From Ramlibacter rhizophilus (GTDB taxonomy: Bacteria > Pseudomonadota > Gammaproteobacteria > Burkholderiales > Burkholderiaceae_C): DNA of 64,000 bases. The position numbers were made by a program, and so were the translations under genes. The stretch covers positions 124,001 to 188,000 of the forward strand of contig NZ_SMLL01000009.1 of assembly GCF_004681965.1 (NCBI RefSeq). The letters run 5' to 3'. Under the pieces are notes generated by a model. That model was not told the origin of the DNA. It saw only the letters and a list, made by a program, of their open reading frames with translations, and ran no database searches. How positions within the stretch are numbered: the first letter of the stretch is position 1; the number at the start of each line of letters is the position of its first letter. Of the stretch, positions 51,159 to 61,244 are shown piece after piece.

Positions 51159-51305
51159 AACCACCACGCGAGCCCTTTGACAGGTTTCAAGGCGAACGGA
51201 TGTGCTTGATCGGCATGCCTTCGCCCACTGCCTCGGCCGCGGTGAATGCAAGCTCGTCTCTGCGCCGTTCGCCGGCAACCCACCGGAGGGCGTCGGGCTT
51301 CGCGC

Positions 51306-52559
51306 CTAGGGATTGGCGGCCCGCTTCCAGGCCTCGGCCGCCGTCGTGGCGTCGCCGCGCTCCTCGGCCAGCGAGGCCATGGCGCGCCAGGCCTGGCGGT
51401 GCAGGCCCGCGTCCTGCAGGCCAAGCGCGGCCTGCGTGAGCAGCTGCTGCGCCTTGCCCCAGAGCTGGCGCTTCATGCAGGCCATGCCGGCCAGGTACTG
51501 CAGCACCGGATCGCGCGGGTCGGCCCGCTGGGCGGACTCGATGCGGGCCAGCCACTGCGCGTCGATGGACTCCAGTCCGTCTTCCAGCGCATGCACCAGC
51601 CGCACCTTCACGGCATCGGACAGGCTCTCGTAGCGCTCCCACACCGGCAGCAGCCACTGGCGCGCCTGCTCGGGCTCGCCCCCCAGTTGCAGCAGGCGCT
51701 GCGACGCATGGATCGCCAGTTCCGGCATCTGGCGTTCGGCCGGTTCTAGCGCGTTCCAGGCGCGCTGGAGCTGGCCCACGTCGTGGGCGCTGTTCAGGAG
51801 ATCGACCGCCAGCCCGCGCACGATGCTCTGGCCGGCCGCCGGTGAGAAGGCGCGGTGCTTGGCCAGCAGGCGCGCGGTGTCCAGGGCTTCTTCGGTGTGT
51901 CCCGCAAGGCGCGCGGCCTTGAGCTTCATGCGCAGGGCCAGCGTGCGCCGCGCCGCGCCCTGCGGCAACTCGCGCAGCCAGGCTTCGGCCGCCTGCGGAT
52001 CGCGCTCGTCCAGCGCCCAGCGCGCCGCCCGCATGAGCGCGCCTTCACGCATTGCCGGCGCGTCGCGCAAGGCCGTCGGGTCCAGCGCCAGCTGCAGGTG
52101 GTGCTCGCGGGCGGCCCGGTCCTGCAGGGCCTGCGCGCTTTCGGCGGCCAGCACGTGCGCCAGGGCCCGCAGCGAACCGGCATGCCCGACCTTCTCGCCG
52201 GCCGAGGCCAGCGACTGTTCCTGCACCAGCGCCGCTTCGGCCGCCTTGCGCGCCCGCACGAAACGCCCGGCCATGAGGTGGGCGGTGGCATCGACCAGCA
52301 GCGCGTGCATGGCCCGTTCCTTCTGCTGGTTGCGCCAGCGCAGCGCCTGCCGGGGCAGCGCGAACAGGGCCGACAGCGCCCGCAGGGCCGCATGCAGGAA
52401 GACGAAGCCGGCCAGCAGCAGCAGCAGCACCAGGTTCAGCGACAGGTCGATCCGCCAGGGCGGCCAGAACAGGGTGACCGTGCCCTGGTTGTTGCCGGCG
52501 AACAGGGCGATGGCCACGGCCACGCCGAACAGGGCGAGGAGCCAGAGGGCGGCGCGCAT
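51306..52559 (-). CDS. hemY: HemY family protein
   Basis: Inner-membrane protein of 417 aa with two N-terminal membrane helices (about 3-22 and 38-60) and a TPR-like helical cytoplasmic part. WPPWRIDLSLN between the helices is typical of Gram-negative HemY. It is encoded after hemX, hemD and hemC in the hemCDXY order. Its role in haem synthesis is accessory and not settled; it is not the Bacillus protoporphyrinogen oxidase of the same name. Confidence 0.9.
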   Translation of the reverse strand: MRAALWLLALFGVAVAIALFAGNNQGTVTLFWPPWRIDLSLNLVLLLLLAGFVFLHAALRALSALFALPRQALRWRNQQKERAMHALLVDATAHLMAGRFVRARKAAEAALVQEQSLASAGEKVGHAGSLRALAHVLAAESAQALQDRAAREHHLQLALDPTALRDAPAMREGALMRAARWALDERDPQAAEAWLRELPQGAARRTLALRMKLKAARLAGHTEEALDTARLLAKHRAFSPAAGQSIVRGLAVDLLNSAHDVGQLQRAWNALEPAERQMPELAIHASQRLLQLGGEPEQARQWLLPVWERYESLSDAVKVRLVHALEDGLESIDAQWLARIESAQRADPRDPVLQYLAGMACMKRQLWGKAQQLLTQAALGLQDAGLHRQAWRAMASLAEERGDATTAAEAWKRAANP

Positions 52560-52613
52560 CAGCGGGGATCTCCGGGGGGGCGCAAGACAGGCAGTCGGGG
52601 CTGTCGCATGGAC

Positions 52614-53657
52614 TTACCTCGCCGCGGCGGTGGCATCGAGCAGGGCCAGCGTCTGGTCGATGCGCGGCATCTCGACGTTGCGCAGCTGGGACTGGATCTG
52701 CTCCAGGCTGCCCGCCATCACCTGCGTGCGGCGGCCCGCGTCGAAGTAGCGGCCCAGCGCGGCGCGCGCGGCCAACAGGTCGGCGCGGGCCAGCTCGGGC
52801 TGGCGGGCGAGGATGGACAGGCGCGCGTTCAGCAGCTTGAGCTTGAGGTTCTCGCGCGCGAAGAAGGACTGCTCCGGCGTGAGCAGCGCCGCGTCCGGGT
52901 CGTCGATGCGGCTGACGCGCAGCAGCCCGCGCGCCTCGTCGCGCACCACGTCCAGCGCGCGCATCCACCAGGCGCCCGTTTCGGCCGCCTCGCTGCGCCG
53001 GGCCTGACGCTGGTAGTCGGGGCCGACGGCATTGGCCACCGGCAGTTCGTCCACGCCGCGGGCCATCTCGTCCAGGCGCGCGAGCATCGCGGGCACGTTG
53101 GCCACGGGCGCCGCCTTGATGCGCTCGATGTCCTGCTGGATGGCCGTGAGCACCCGCCCCAGCCGGGGCTGCGCGGCGCGCTGCAGGCGCTGTTCGGCCG
53201 CGCGCAGGGCCGCCAGCAGCGGCTCGGCGCTCAGGGTGAGCTGGCTTTGCTGCTGCGCCAGGCGCAGCGCCGCCTCGATGTCGGCGACCAGGCTCTCGTC
53301 GCGCGAGCGCGAGAGGCTTTGCATCAAATCCTCCAGCTGCGTGCGCTGCAGGGCGACCTCGCTCAGCCGGGTCTCGGTCACCGCCTGGCGGGCGGCCGTC
53401 TGGCGGGCCAGGTCCTGGGCCTCGCGGGCGGCGGCGCGGGCCTCGACCGCCTGGGCGCCGGAATCCGCGCTCTGGCGCGCGAGCTGCTCCTGGATGTTGC
53501 CGAGCCGCTGCCAGAGCGCTGCGGTTGCCAGCAAGGCCACGAGCACCAGGATCACCAGCAGCCAGAGCACGGGGCGGCCCCCCTGCGGGTCCGGGTCGGT
53601 CTTCGCGGGCTCGGTGGGTGGCGGCAGCGGCGCAGCGCCGGGGAACGGAGCAGTCAT
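52614..53657 (-). CDS. hemX: HemX family protein (putative uroporphyrinogen-III C-methyltransferase-like)
   Basis: A 347-aa membrane-anchored protein: Pro-rich cytoplasmic N-terminus, one membrane helix at about 29-50, a coiled coil (about 50-110) and a helical domain. Despite the database name, no SAM-binding methylase motifs are seen. The ATG at 53657 overlaps the hemD stop codon (ATGA). Its position between hemD and hemY is the conserved order; function is likely structural. Confidence 0.9.
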   Translation of the reverse strand: MTAPFPGAAPLPPPTEPAKTDPDPQGGRPVLWLLVILVLVALLATAALWQRLGNIQEQLARQSADSGAQAVEARAAAREAQDLARQTAARQAVTETRLSEVALQRTQLEDLMQSLSRSRDESLVADIEAALRLAQQQSQLTLSAEPLLAALRAAEQRLQRAAQPRLGRVLTAIQQDIERIKAAPVANVPAMLARLDEMARGVDELPVANAVGPDYQRQARRSEAAETGAWWMRALDVVRDEARGLLRVSRIDDPDAALLTPEQSFFARENLKLKLLNARLSILARQPELARADLLAARAALGRYFDAGRRTQVMAGSLEQIQSQLRNVEMPRIDQTLALLDATAAAR

Positions 53658-54409
53658 GGCGCGGATTGTAGGAAGGCGCAGACCGCCTCCAGCTCCGGCC
53701 GCGTCTGCACCACGGTGCCGAAGCCCCGCGCCCGCGCGGCCTGTGCGATGCGCGGGTGCGTGCACAGGGCCCGCGAGGCCGGCCAGTCGGTGTGCGGCGC
53801 GAGCGCGCCCAGGTTGTCGATCGCCTCGCTGCTGCTGAAAAGCCACCAGGCCTTCGGCGCCGCCTGCATCGCCGCGTGCTCGGCGGCGGTCCAGGTCGGG
53901 CGCATGCGCCGGTAGGCGGCAACGAAGGCCACCTCGGCGCCGGCGGCCTGCAGGTGCTGCGCGAGCCAGTCGCGCCCGCTCGGCTCGCCACTGGCATCGG
54001 CGCCCCGGACCACCAGCACGCGGTCGCCGGCGCGAACGCTGCCGCGCACGCGCTCCCAGAGGGCTTCGGAGTCGAAGCGCTGCGTCGGCACCTCGATCGC
54101 CTGCAGGGGCACGCCCGCGCGCTCCAGCGCCTCGCCGGTGCCGGGCCCCGTGGCCCAGGCCCGCGGCCCCGCCGGCCAGTGGCCCGGGGTGGGCAGCAGC
54201 CCTTCGACCGCGTTGGCGCTCACGAACATGACGGCGGCGCAGTCCTGGAGGTGCGCCCGCGCCTGGGCCAGGGCATCGGTGTCGGGCGCCGGCCCGATCT
54301 CGATCAAGGGGAGCGCCTGCGCCGCGATGCCACGCGCCTGCAAGGCCGCGACCCATCGCAGCGCCTCGCGGGCGGGTCGCGTCACCAGCACCCGCGCGGC
54401 CGGGCTCAT
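53654..54409 (-). CDS. hemD: Uroporphyrinogen-III synthase
   Basis: Cyclises hydroxymethylbilane to uroporphyrinogen III (251 aa). Sequence conservation in this family is low; the features seen are [10 protein letters not shown] at the start, VMFVSANAV (about 61-69), the [15 protein letters not shown] segment and the late [12 protein letters not shown]. The start overlaps the hemC stop codon (ATGA) and the gene overlaps hemX by 4 nt, so all are coupled. Confidence 0.92.
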   Translation of the reverse strand: MSPAARVLVTRPAREALRWVAALQARGIAAQALPLIEIGPAPDTDALAQARAHLQDCAAVMFVSANAVEGLLPTPGHWPAGPRAWATGPGTGEALERAGVPLQAIEVPTQRFDSEALWERVRGSVRAGDRVLVVRGADASGEPSGRDWLAQHLQAAGAEVAFVAAYRRMRPTWTAAEHAAMQAAPKAWWLFSSSEAIDNLGALAPHTDWPASRALCTHPRIAQAARARGFGTVVQTRPELEAVCAFLQSAP

Positions 54410-55323
54410 TGGACCGGGCCGGCCCCGCCGGCGCGAAGCTGCGCCACCACCGCCTGCCCGAGCGCCGCGGCCTGCGCGAGCGCCGCCACGGGCGCCGAGG
54501 CTTCGGCCCGCACCAGCCGGCCGGGCACGGCCGGATCGCCCCAGGCGGCACGCAGGTGGAGCACCTGGCCCTGCGCATCGAAGCGGGCATGCGCCGCCAG
54601 CGGCATGGAGCAGCTGCCGCCCATGGCGCGGCTCACGGCGCGCTCGGCGGCCACGGCCAGCCAGGTCGGCGTGTGCGCCAGCGGCGCGAGGGCCTCGGCC
54701 AGTTCGCGCCGCTCGCTGCGGATCTCGATGCCCAGGGCGCCCTGCCCGGCCGCGGGCAGCATGTCCTCGGGCGCGAAGCAGGCGCGGATGCGGCCCGCGA
54801 GCCCCAGGCGGTGCAGCCCGGCGGCCGCCAGAACGATGGCCTCGTACTGCCCGTCGTCGAGCTTGCGCAGGCGCGTGTCCAGGTTGCCGCGCAGCGGCTC
54901 GATGCGCAGGTCCGGCCGCAGCGCCTGCAACAGCACCACGCGGCGCAGGCTGGAGGTGCCGACCACGCTGCCCGCGGGCAGCTCGGCGAGGCTCGCGAAG
55001 CGGTTGGAGACCAGCGCATCGCGCGGGTCCTCTCGCTCCATGACGCAGGCCAGCTCGAAGCCCTCGGGCAGGTCCATGGGCACGTCCTTGAGCGAATGCA
55101 CCGCCAGGTCCGCCCGGCCCTCTTCCAGCGCGACCTCCAGCTCCTTGACGAACAGGCCCTTGCCGCCGACCTTGCTGAGGCTGCGGTCCAGGATCTGGTC
55201 GCCGCGGGTGGTCATGCCCAGCAGGCCGACCTGGTGCCCGCGCGCCTGCAGCTGCGACTGCACGTGCTGCGCCTGCCACAGCGCCAGACGGCTCTCGCGG
55301 GTGGCGATGATCAGTTGACTCAA
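54406..55323 (-). CDS. hemC: Hydroxymethylbilane synthase (porphobilinogen deaminase)
   Basis: Polymerises four porphobilinogens (305 aa). Catalytic Asp80 in HSLKDVPMD and the dipyrromethane-cofactor Cys238 in [12 protein letters not shown] are intact and match Asp84 and Cys242 of Escherichia coli. I chose the TTG at 55323 ([20 protein letters not shown]), preceded by GAAGG at a suitable distance; the longer frame to an ATG at 55392 adds an Arg-rich segment with no counterpart in the family. It is divergent from ppc. Confidence 0.95.
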   Translation of the reverse strand: MSQLIIATRESRLALWQAQHVQSQLQARGHQVGLLGMTTRGDQILDRSLSKVGGKGLFVKELEVALEEGRADLAVHSLKDVPMDLPEGFELACVMEREDPRDALVSNRFASLAELPAGSVVGTSSLRRVVLLQALRPDLRIEPLRGNLDTRLRKLDDGQYEAIVLAAAGLHRLGLAGRIRACFAPEDMLPAAGQGALGIEIRSERRELAEALAPLAHTPTWLAVAAERAVSRAMGGSCSMPLAAHARFDAQGQVLHLRAAWGDPAVPGRLVRAEASAPVAALAQAAALGQAVVAQLRAGGAGPVQ

Positions 55324-55450
55324 GGGAAACCTTCGGGGAGAGATGGCGCGGCGCCGCACGCTTCGAAGCAGGCACCGCACCCGGCAAAACAACCGGCGAT
55401 GCTAGCATGCGCTGCCGCAAAATTAAGCACATTCCAAAGGGCCCTCCCCC

Positions 55451-58276
55451 ATGTCCGCCACCGCTCCCGCTGCCGCGCCGCGCCCGGCCGAAACGACGCC
55501 CGCCCGCCGCGCCCGCGACAACGAGAAGCCGCTGGTGGAGGACATCCGCCTGCTCGGGCGCCTGCTCGGCGACGTGATCCGCGAACAGGAAGGCGAGGAC
55601 GCCTTCGACCTCGTCGAGCGCATCCGCAAGCTCTCCGTCGCCTTCCGGCGCGACGCGGACCACGAGGCCGACCGTGCGCTGAAGTCGCTGCTCAAGTCGC
55701 TCTCGGGCGAGCAGGCCGTGAGCGTGATCCGCGCCTTCACCTATTTCAGCCACCTGGCCAACCTGGCCGAGGACCGCCACCACATCCGCCGCCGCGTCAT
55801 CCACGAGCGCGCCGGCGACACGCACGAGGGCAGCATCGAGGTCGCCCTGGCGCGCCTGCGCTGGGCCGGCATCGCCCCGCGCGCGGTGGCGCAGATGCTG
55901 GCCGGAAGCTACGTGTCCCCGGTGCTCACCGCGCACCCCACCGAGGTGCAGCGCAAGAGCATCCTGGACGCCGAGCGGATGATCGCGCGCCTGCTGTCCG
56001 AGCGGGACGAGATCAAGTCCCGCGCCCTGCCCCGGGACGCCCTGGCCCCGCGCGAGCTGGCCGCCAACGAGGCGCAGATCCGCGCCCGCGTGATGCAGCT
56101 GTGGCAGACGCGCCTGCTGCGTTTTTCCAAGCTCACCGTGGCCGACGAGATCGAGAACGCCTTGTCCTACTACGAGGCGACTTTCCTGCGCGAGATCCCG
56201 CGGCTGTACGCCAACCTGGAACGCGACCTCGGGCACGACCGGGTGGCCAGCTTCCTGCGCATGGGCATGTGGATCGGCGGCGACCGCGACGGCAACCCCA
56301 ACGTCGGCCCCGACACCCTGGAGCTGGCGCTGCGCCGCCAGTGCGAGGTGGCGCTGCGCCACTACCTCACCGAGGTCCACTTCCTGGGCAGCGAGCTGTC
56401 CCTGTCCGCGACCCTGGTGCCCGTGACGCCCGCCCTGCAGGAACTGGCCGATCGCTCGCCCGACACCAGCGAGCACCGCGTGGACGAGCCCTATCGGCGC
56501 GCGCTCACCGCCATGTACGCGCGGCTGGCTGCCAGCCTGCGCGCGTTCACCGGCGGCGAGGCGGCCCGCCACGTGCTCGCACCGCAGAACCCCTATGCGC
56601 GCGCCGAGGACTTCCTGGGCGACCTGAACGTCATCCGCGACTCGCTGCTGGCCAGCCACGGCGAGGCCTTGGTTGCGCAGCGCCTGGGCCCGCTGATTCG
56701 CGCGGTGGATGTTTTCGGCTTCCACCTGGCCACGCTGGACCTGCGCCAGAGCTCCGACCAGCACGAGGCCGTGCTCGCCGAGCTGCTCGCGGTGGCGCGG
56801 ATCGAGCCCGACTACGCGGCGCTCGAGGAGCCGGCCCGGCGCGAGGTGCTGCTGCGCCTGCTGTGCGACGCGCGTCCCTTGCGCGTGATCGGCGCCGAAT
56901 ACTCCGACCACGCGCGCCGCGAACTCGCCGTGTTCGAAACCGCCTGCCGCCTGCGCGAGCAGTTCGGCGCCCAGGCGATCAAGCACTACATCATCAGCCA
57001 CACCGAAACCGTGAGCGACCTGCTGGAGGTGCTGCTGCTGCAGAAGGAAGTGGGCCTGATGACCGGCACGCTGGACGACGCGGGCCTGGCCCGGCTCATC
57101 GTCGTGCCGCTCTTCGAGACCATCGAGGACCTGCGCAACGCCGCGCCCATCATGCGCGAGTTCTACGCCCTGCCGGGCATCGCGCGGCTGGTGCAGCGAT
57201 CCGGCGCCGAGCAGGACATCATGCTGGGCTACAGCGACAGCAACAAGGACGGCGGCATCTTCACCAGCAACTGGGAGCTGTACCAGGCCGAGATCGCGCT
57301 GGTGCAGCTGTTCGAGACGCTGGCCGCCAGCCACAAGATCCGCCTGCGCATGTTCCACGGCCGCGGCGGCACCGTGGGCCGCGGCGGCGGCCCCAGCTAC
57401 GAGGCCATCCTGGCCCAGCCCCCCGGCACGGTGCGCGGGCAGATCCGCCTGACCGAGCAGGGCGAGGTGATCGGCTCCAAGTACGCCAACCCGGAGATCG
57501 GCCGGCGCAACCTGGAAACGCTGGTGGCGGCCACGCTGGAGGCCACGCTGCTGCAGCCCACCAAGACCGCGCCGCAGGCCTTCATGGAGGCGGCCGAGCA
57601 GCTGTCCCAGGCCAGCATGCGCAGCTACCGCGCGCTGGTGTACGAGACCCCGGGCTTCACCGAGTACTTCTTCGGCGCCACGCCGATCCGCGAGATCGCG
57701 GAACTGAACATCGGCTCGCGCCCGGCTTCCCGCAAGGCCAGCCAGCGCATCGAGGACCTGCGCGCCATCCCCTGGAGCTTCAGCTGGGGCCAGTGCCGGC
57801 TCACGCTCAATGGCTGGTACGGCTTCGGCTCGGCCATCGAGCAGTTCCTGGGCGACATGGGGCGCAAGGAGGGCCTGGCGCTGCTGCAGAAGATGTACCG
57901 ACAGTGGCCCTTCTTTCGCACCCTGCTGTCCAACGTGGACATGGTGCTGGCCAAGAGCGACCTGGCCCTGGCCTCACGCTACGCGCAGCTGGTGGGCGAC
58001 GCCCGCCTTCGCAAGCGCGTCTTCGCCACGCTGGAGGCCGAGTGGCAGCGCACGGTGGAGGCCCTGCAGGCCATCACCGGCGAGAAGCAGCGCCTGGCCG
58101 GCAACCCGGCGCTGCAACGTTCCATCCGGCACCGCTTCCCCTACATCGACCCGCTCAACCACCTGCAGGTGGAACTGGTGCGCCGCTACCGCGAAGGCCA
58201 CGGGGACGAAGAGGTGCACCAGGGCATCCACATGTCCATCAACGGGATCGCGGCGGGGCTCCGGAATACGGGGTGA
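55451..58276 (+). CDS. ppc: Phosphoenolpyruvate carboxylase
   Basis: Anaplerotic carboxylation of PEP to oxaloacetate, feeding the TCA cycle (941 aa). Catalytic His162 lies in [39 protein letters not shown] and [15 protein letters not shown] are the other signatures, and the protein ends in NTG as PEPC does. An Ala-rich N-terminal stretch of about 20 residues is extra. It starts 127 nt from the divergent hemC. Confidence 0.98.
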   Translation: MSATAPAAAPRPAETTPARRARDNEKPLVEDIRLLGRLLGDVIREQEGEDAFDLVERIRKLSVAFRRDADHEADRALKSLLKSLSGEQAVSVIRAFTYFSHLANLAEDRHHIRRRVIHERAGDTHEGSIEVALARLRWAGIAPRAVAQMLAGSYVSPVLTAHPTEVQRKSILDAERMIARLLSERDEIKSRALPRDALAPRELAANEAQIRARVMQLWQTRLLRFSKLTVADEIENALSYYEATFLREIPRLYANLERDLGHDRVASFLRMGMWIGGDRDGNPNVGPDTLELALRRQCEVALRHYLTEVHFLGSELSLSATLVPVTPALQELADRSPDTSEHRVDEPYRRALTAMYARLAASLRAFTGGEAARHVLAPQNPYARAEDFLGDLNVIRDSLLASHGEALVAQRLGPLIRAVDVFGFHLATLDLRQSSDQHEAVLAELLAVARIEPDYAALEEPARREVLLRLLCDARPLRVIGAEYSDHARRELAVFETACRLREQFGAQAIKHYIISHTETVSDLLEVLLLQKEVGLMTGTLDDAGLARLIVVPLFETIEDLRNAAPIMREFYALPGIARLVQRSGAEQDIMLGYSDSNKDGGIFTSNWELYQAEIALVQLFETLAASHKIRLRMFHGRGGTVGRGGGPSYEAILAQPPGTVRGQIRLTEQGEVIGSKYANPEIGRRNLETLVAATLEATLLQPTKTAPQAFMEAAEQLSQASMRSYRALVYETPGFTEYFFGATPIREIAELNIGSRPASRKASQRIEDLRAIPWSFSWGQCRLTLNGWYGFGSAIEQFLGDMGRKEGLALLQKMYRQWPFFRTLLSNVDMVLAKSDLALASRYAQLVGDARLRKRVFATLEAEWQRTVEALQAITGEKQRLAGNPALQRSIRHRFPYIDPLNHLQVELVRRYREGHGDEEVHQGIHMSINGIAAGLRNTG

Positions 58277-58282
58277 GCGTGC

Positions 58283-59008
58283 TCAGTCCAGCGTGTGCAA
58301 GTCCGGCCTGGCAAGGGGGTCCCGGTTTTTTCCGGTGACCCAGTCGTTGAATTGGGTCACCACCTCTTTCGCGGCGTTCTCGATGTCGCCAGCCGCCACC
58401 TTTCGGTCGCTCCACCCCGCGGGATTAGCCGCCTTGAGCCGGTTCTCGGTCTCCTCGGCCAGCCTGGCCACATCGCCGCCATAGCGGCTGGTCAGCTCGG
58501 CTTCCTCCATATGCTTTCTGACGGCGTCGACAACCGCCGCCTTGGCGGGTCCCGAGCCGACGGCAGCGGACCGCGCCGATCCGGCAGGAAGCGCCGCGAC
58601 GCTGCGCTGGTGCAGCGCGACGCTGTCCTGCGTGGAGACCGGACCGCGCGCGCGCAGCATCGCCGCCATGCTCGCGATGCCGCCAGTCATCAGCTCGTCG
58701 TTGGTCGGCGGTGGGCGCCCTGTCTCGGCGCGCAAGGCTCGCAGCTTCTGCATTGCCGCGGCCAGATCCTTCTTGAGCGCTGCCTCCGGCTGTCCCCGTG
58801 CGCGCCCGGTCGCGAGCATGGCCGCGTACAGCTGCTTGTTCGCCATCGGCGTGAGCGCACCCATCACACCGGAGAATCGAGGCGGTGCCTTGCCTGGCTC
58901 GAGAACCGTGAATCCGCCGGTGTTGTCGGTGTAGGCCTTTCCACCCTTCGAGAGCGCATCCAGTTGCTGCATGTCGAAGGTGCGGCCAGCGCCACGACTG
59001 ATTTCCAT
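58283..59008 (-). CDS. Orphan hypothetical protein
   Basis: I do not recognise this 241-aa protein. It starts MEISRGAGRTFDMQQLDALS and has no signal peptide or membrane helix; it is soluble, Ala-rich and probably mostly helical, with charged C-terminal half (VRKHMEEAELTSRYGGDVAR). A good AAAGAGGGG site precedes the ATG. Codon use is less GC3-biased than in neighbours, and the 100 bp upstream is AT-richer, which suggests later acquisition. It ends 6 nt from ppc, tail to tail. An overlapping 253-codon plus-strand frame looks like its shadow. Confidence 0.7.
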   Translation of the reverse strand: MEISRGAGRTFDMQQLDALSKGGKAYTDNTGGFTVLEPGKAPPRFSGVMGALTPMANKQLYAAMLATGRARGQPEAALKKDLAAAMQKLRALRAETGRPPPTNDELMTGGIASMAAMLRARGPVSTQDSVALHQRSVAALPAGSARSAAVGSGPAKAAVVDAVRKHMEEAELTSRYGGDVARLAEETENRLKAANPAGWSDRKVAAGDIENAAKEVVTQFNDWVTGKNRDPLARPDLHTLD

Positions 59009-59022
59009 AGAAGCCCCTCTTT

Positions 59023-59038
59023 CCAGGCATCGGCCTGG
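59023..59038. other. Small hairpin in the leader of the orphan gene
   Basis: CCAGGC (59023-59028), ATCG loop, GCCTGG (59033-59038). On the minus strand it lies just upstream of the ribosome-binding site of the orphan gene, where it could affect translation. Confidence 0.4.
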
Positions 59039-59111
59039 CGGAAAACAGCCCCCTGAAGTAATTCCGAACGCTTATTTGTGTTTGGACACTGTACTCATCC
59101 GTAACCAGAAA

Positions 59112-60359
59112 TCAATCCCGCGTCCCCAGCAACTCCCCCACCGGCTTCAACTCCTCCACCCGGTCGCACACCGCCTTGATCACCATCATGATCGGGATGC
59201 CCAGCAGCAGACCCCACACGCCCCAGAGCCAGCCCCAGGCCAGCACGCCGATGAAGACCGCCACCGGGTTCATGCTGTTGGCCCGGCTGGTGAGCCAAGG
59301 CACCAGCAGGTAGCCTTCCAGGGTGTTGATCACCAGCGACACCACGGTCACGGTCAAGGCCGGCTCCAGCTCCCCGAACTGCATGAAGGCCACCAGCGCG
59401 GCGCCCGCGGTGACCATGATGGCGCCGACATAGGGCACCAGGTTCAGCACCGCCGCGGCCACGCCCCAGACCGCCGCGTACTCCATGCCCAGCAGGGCGA
59501 AAGCCACCGCGGTGGCCACGCCCACCAGCGCACTGGCCAGCAGTTGCACCAGCAGGTAGCGCTGGATCTGCAAGTTGATCTCGTCCAGCGCCTGCACGGT
59601 GAGCTTCTTCTCGGTGAGCGTGGGGCCGGCGATCTTCACCAGCTTGCGGCGGAAGGTGTCGCCCGAGACCAGGAGGAAATAGGTGAGGAAGCTCACGATC
59701 ACCACCTGTCCCAGCACGCCCACCAGGCCGATGGTGCCCGTCCACAGGTGGTCGGTGATGTTGAAGCGCGGCTCCTCCACGACCACGCGCTGCACGCCAG
59801 GCGCCGGCGGCGGGACCTTGGCTTCCGCCTCCGTGGCGGCGCGTTCCAGCTTCGCCGCCGCCTCCTGCACCGTCTCCAGCGGCGTCGCCTCGGCGTCGCT
59901 GCGATTGCGCACCACGTCGGCCAAGCGCTCGGCCGCATCCGGCAACTTGTTGATCAGCGCGTTGGCATCGTCGGTGAGCGACCACGCCAACAAGCCTATT
60001 CCGCCCAGCACGGCGGACAGCAGCACCGCCGCGCCCGCGGCCCGCGGCACGCGCACCCGTTCCATGGCGTCGACCAGCGGCGACAGGGCATAGAAGAAGA
60101 CGAATCCCAGCATCACCGGGACGAAGAATGCACTGGCCCAGCGCAGCACCGCGAGCACTGCCAGCGCCGCGAGCACGCCCAGGGCGATGCTGCGCGGGTC
60201 GGTGTGGGGGTGCAGCACCGTCTGCGGGGGCTGCCGGGAGTCCACCGCCTCGGGCGGCGGGACCTCCTGGAGCACGCGATCGACCTGCTGTTCCTGATCC
60301 ATGGGGCGTTCCCGGTGCGATGAACCCGAGTCCCCGGTGTGCTCCTCGCCTGACGTCAT
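59112..60359 (-). CDS. AI-2E family transporter (PerM-like permease)
   Basis: Multi-pass inner-membrane protein (415 aa). Membrane helices lie at about 58-75, 78-95, 107-125, 211-235 and four to five more between 270 and 400; a large loop at about 130-205 is Ala/Glu-rich. VPYVGAIMVTAGAALVAF and the C-terminal LLLGIPIMMVIKAVCDRVE are typical of the family. Members export autoinducer-2 or act as Na+/H+ antiporters; the substrate here is unknown. A second start at 60302 (MDQEQQ) would suit the TATAGT-like sequence at 60371-60376 better. Confidence 0.88.
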   Translation of the reverse strand: MTSGEEHTGDSGSSHRERPMDQEQQVDRVLQEVPPPEAVDSRQPPQTVLHPHTDPRSIALGVLAALAVLAVLRWASAFFVPVMLGFVFFYALSPLVDAMERVRVPRAAGAAVLLSAVLGGIGLLAWSLTDDANALINKLPDAAERLADVVRNRSDAEATPLETVQEAAAKLERAATEAEAKVPPPAPGVQRVVVEEPRFNITDHLWTGTIGLVGVLGQVVIVSFLTYFLLVSGDTFRRKLVKIAGPTLTEKKLTVQALDEINLQIQRYLLVQLLASALVGVATAVAFALLGMEYAAVWGVAAAVLNLVPYVGAIMVTAGAALVAFMQFGELEPALTVTVVSLVINTLEGYLLVPWLTSRANSMNPVAVFIGVLAWGWLWGVWGLLLGIPIMMVIKAVCDRVEELKPVGELLGTRD

Positions 60360-60491
60360 GTTTCGTCGGGACTATAGGCCGCATGCCGCCGGCCTTGGCG
60401 GCCGGCGCGGCGCAGGCCACGAAAATGGAAGGGAACCGACAGCAGGCTCAGCCGACTGCCGGAGGGAAGCGGGACAGCCGCCTACGTTGGC

Positions 60492-61244
60492 TCAGGAAGC
60501 GAGCGCCTCGCGCACCGCCCCGAGCTGGCGCCGCGAGACCGCCAGCGGTTCGTCCACGCCGTCCAGCCGCACGGCCCAGCCCTCGCCCTCCTCCGCGTCC
60601 TCGTGCCGCTCCAGCGCGCGCATGGCGCGCCGGGCGACCAGCGCGTTGCGGTGGATGCGCAGGAACTCCTCGCGGTACTTGTCTTCCAGCTCGCTCAGGG
60701 ACCGCTCCAGCAGGTAGCTGCGGCTGGCCGTGCGCACCGTCACGTACTTCAGTTCGGCCTTGAAGTACACGACCTCGACCAGGGGCAGGCGCACGAGGTG
60801 GCCCCGGTCGTGGATCACCAGCGCCTCGGCGGCCGAACCGGCCGCACCCGCGCGCGCGGCGGCCAGGCGCTCCACCTTCTGCAGCGCCTGCTGCAGGCGC
60901 TCCAGGCGCACGGGCTTGGTGAGGTAGTCCACCGCTTCGAGGTCGAAGGCGCGCACCGCATGCTCGGCGTGGGCGGTCACGAAGATGACCGGCGGTGCAT
61001 CCGGCACGCTGCGGATCGCCTCGGCCAGCGCCAGGCCGTCCACCTGCGGCATGCGCACGTCCACCAGCGCCACGTCGAAGCGTGCGCGCCGCAGCAGCTC
61101 CAAGGCCTGCCCGGCCTGGGACGCCTCGCCCGCGACGCAGGCCGCCGGCGCGCGGCAGTCGCCCAGCAGCGTACGCAGGCGCGCGCGGGCCAGCGCCTCG
61201 TCGTCCACCAGCAGCACCTGCAGGGGCGGCGTGCCGACGCTCAC
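60492..61244 (-). CDS. algR: LytTR-type response regulator, AlgR-like
   Basis: Response regulator of 250 aa from a GTG. The receiver domain (about 9-125) has acidic pocket Asp14-Asp15, phosphoacceptor Asp62 in ALVDVRMPQVDG and Lys in YLTKPVR; the LytTR DNA-binding domain covers about 145-245 (EVVYFKAELKYVTVRT, FLRIHRNALVARRAM). It overlaps the sensor gene by 4 nt (GTGA). Gene order argH-sensor-regulator is that of Pseudomonas argH-algZ(fimS)-algR, so it may control pili or exopolysaccharide; symbol given by synteny. Confidence 0.85.
   Translation of the reverse strand: MSVGTPPLQVLLVDDEALARARLRTLLGDCRAPAACVAGEASQAGQALELLRRARFDVALVDVRMPQVDGLALAEAIRSVPDAPPVIFVTAHAEHAVRAFDLEAVDYLTKPVRLERLQQALQKVERLAAARAGAAGSAAEALVIHDRGHLVRLPLVEVVYFKAELKYVTVRTASRSYLLERSLSELEDKYREEFLRIHRNALVARRAMRALERHEDAEEGEGWAVRLDGVDEPLAVSRRQLGAVREALAS

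Larger units (their letters stand above)
50936..51305. other. Intergenic region rne / hemY with several hairpins
   Basis: About 370 bp between convergent genes, without a convincing ORF. It holds the rne terminator hairpin, a 20-bp perfect inverted repeat, and a direct repeat GGCGAACGGATGTGC at 51028-51042 and 51191-51205 that brackets it. The motif around 51124-51148 (TTCGGGCCGAGCCTGTCGAA) resembles the GTCGAA-type dispersed repeat common in Comamonadaceae genomes. Confidence 0.6.

Noticed and set aside
51187..51657. A 156-codon minus-strand frame reaching into the rne-hemY gap
   Set aside because: It overlaps hemY out of frame and then translates repetitive intergenic DNA; such reading of the GTCGAA-type repeats is a common artefact.
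53654..57358. A 1234-codon minus-strand frame spanning hemD and the antisense of ppc
   Set aside because: Only the hemD part has family character; the rest is the shadow of ppc in GC-rich DNA.
58295..59056. A 253-codon plus-strand frame overlapping the orphan gene
   Set aside because: The minus-strand frame has a clear ribosome site and more balanced composition; the plus-strand start lies just inside the ppc-proximal end without a ribosome site.
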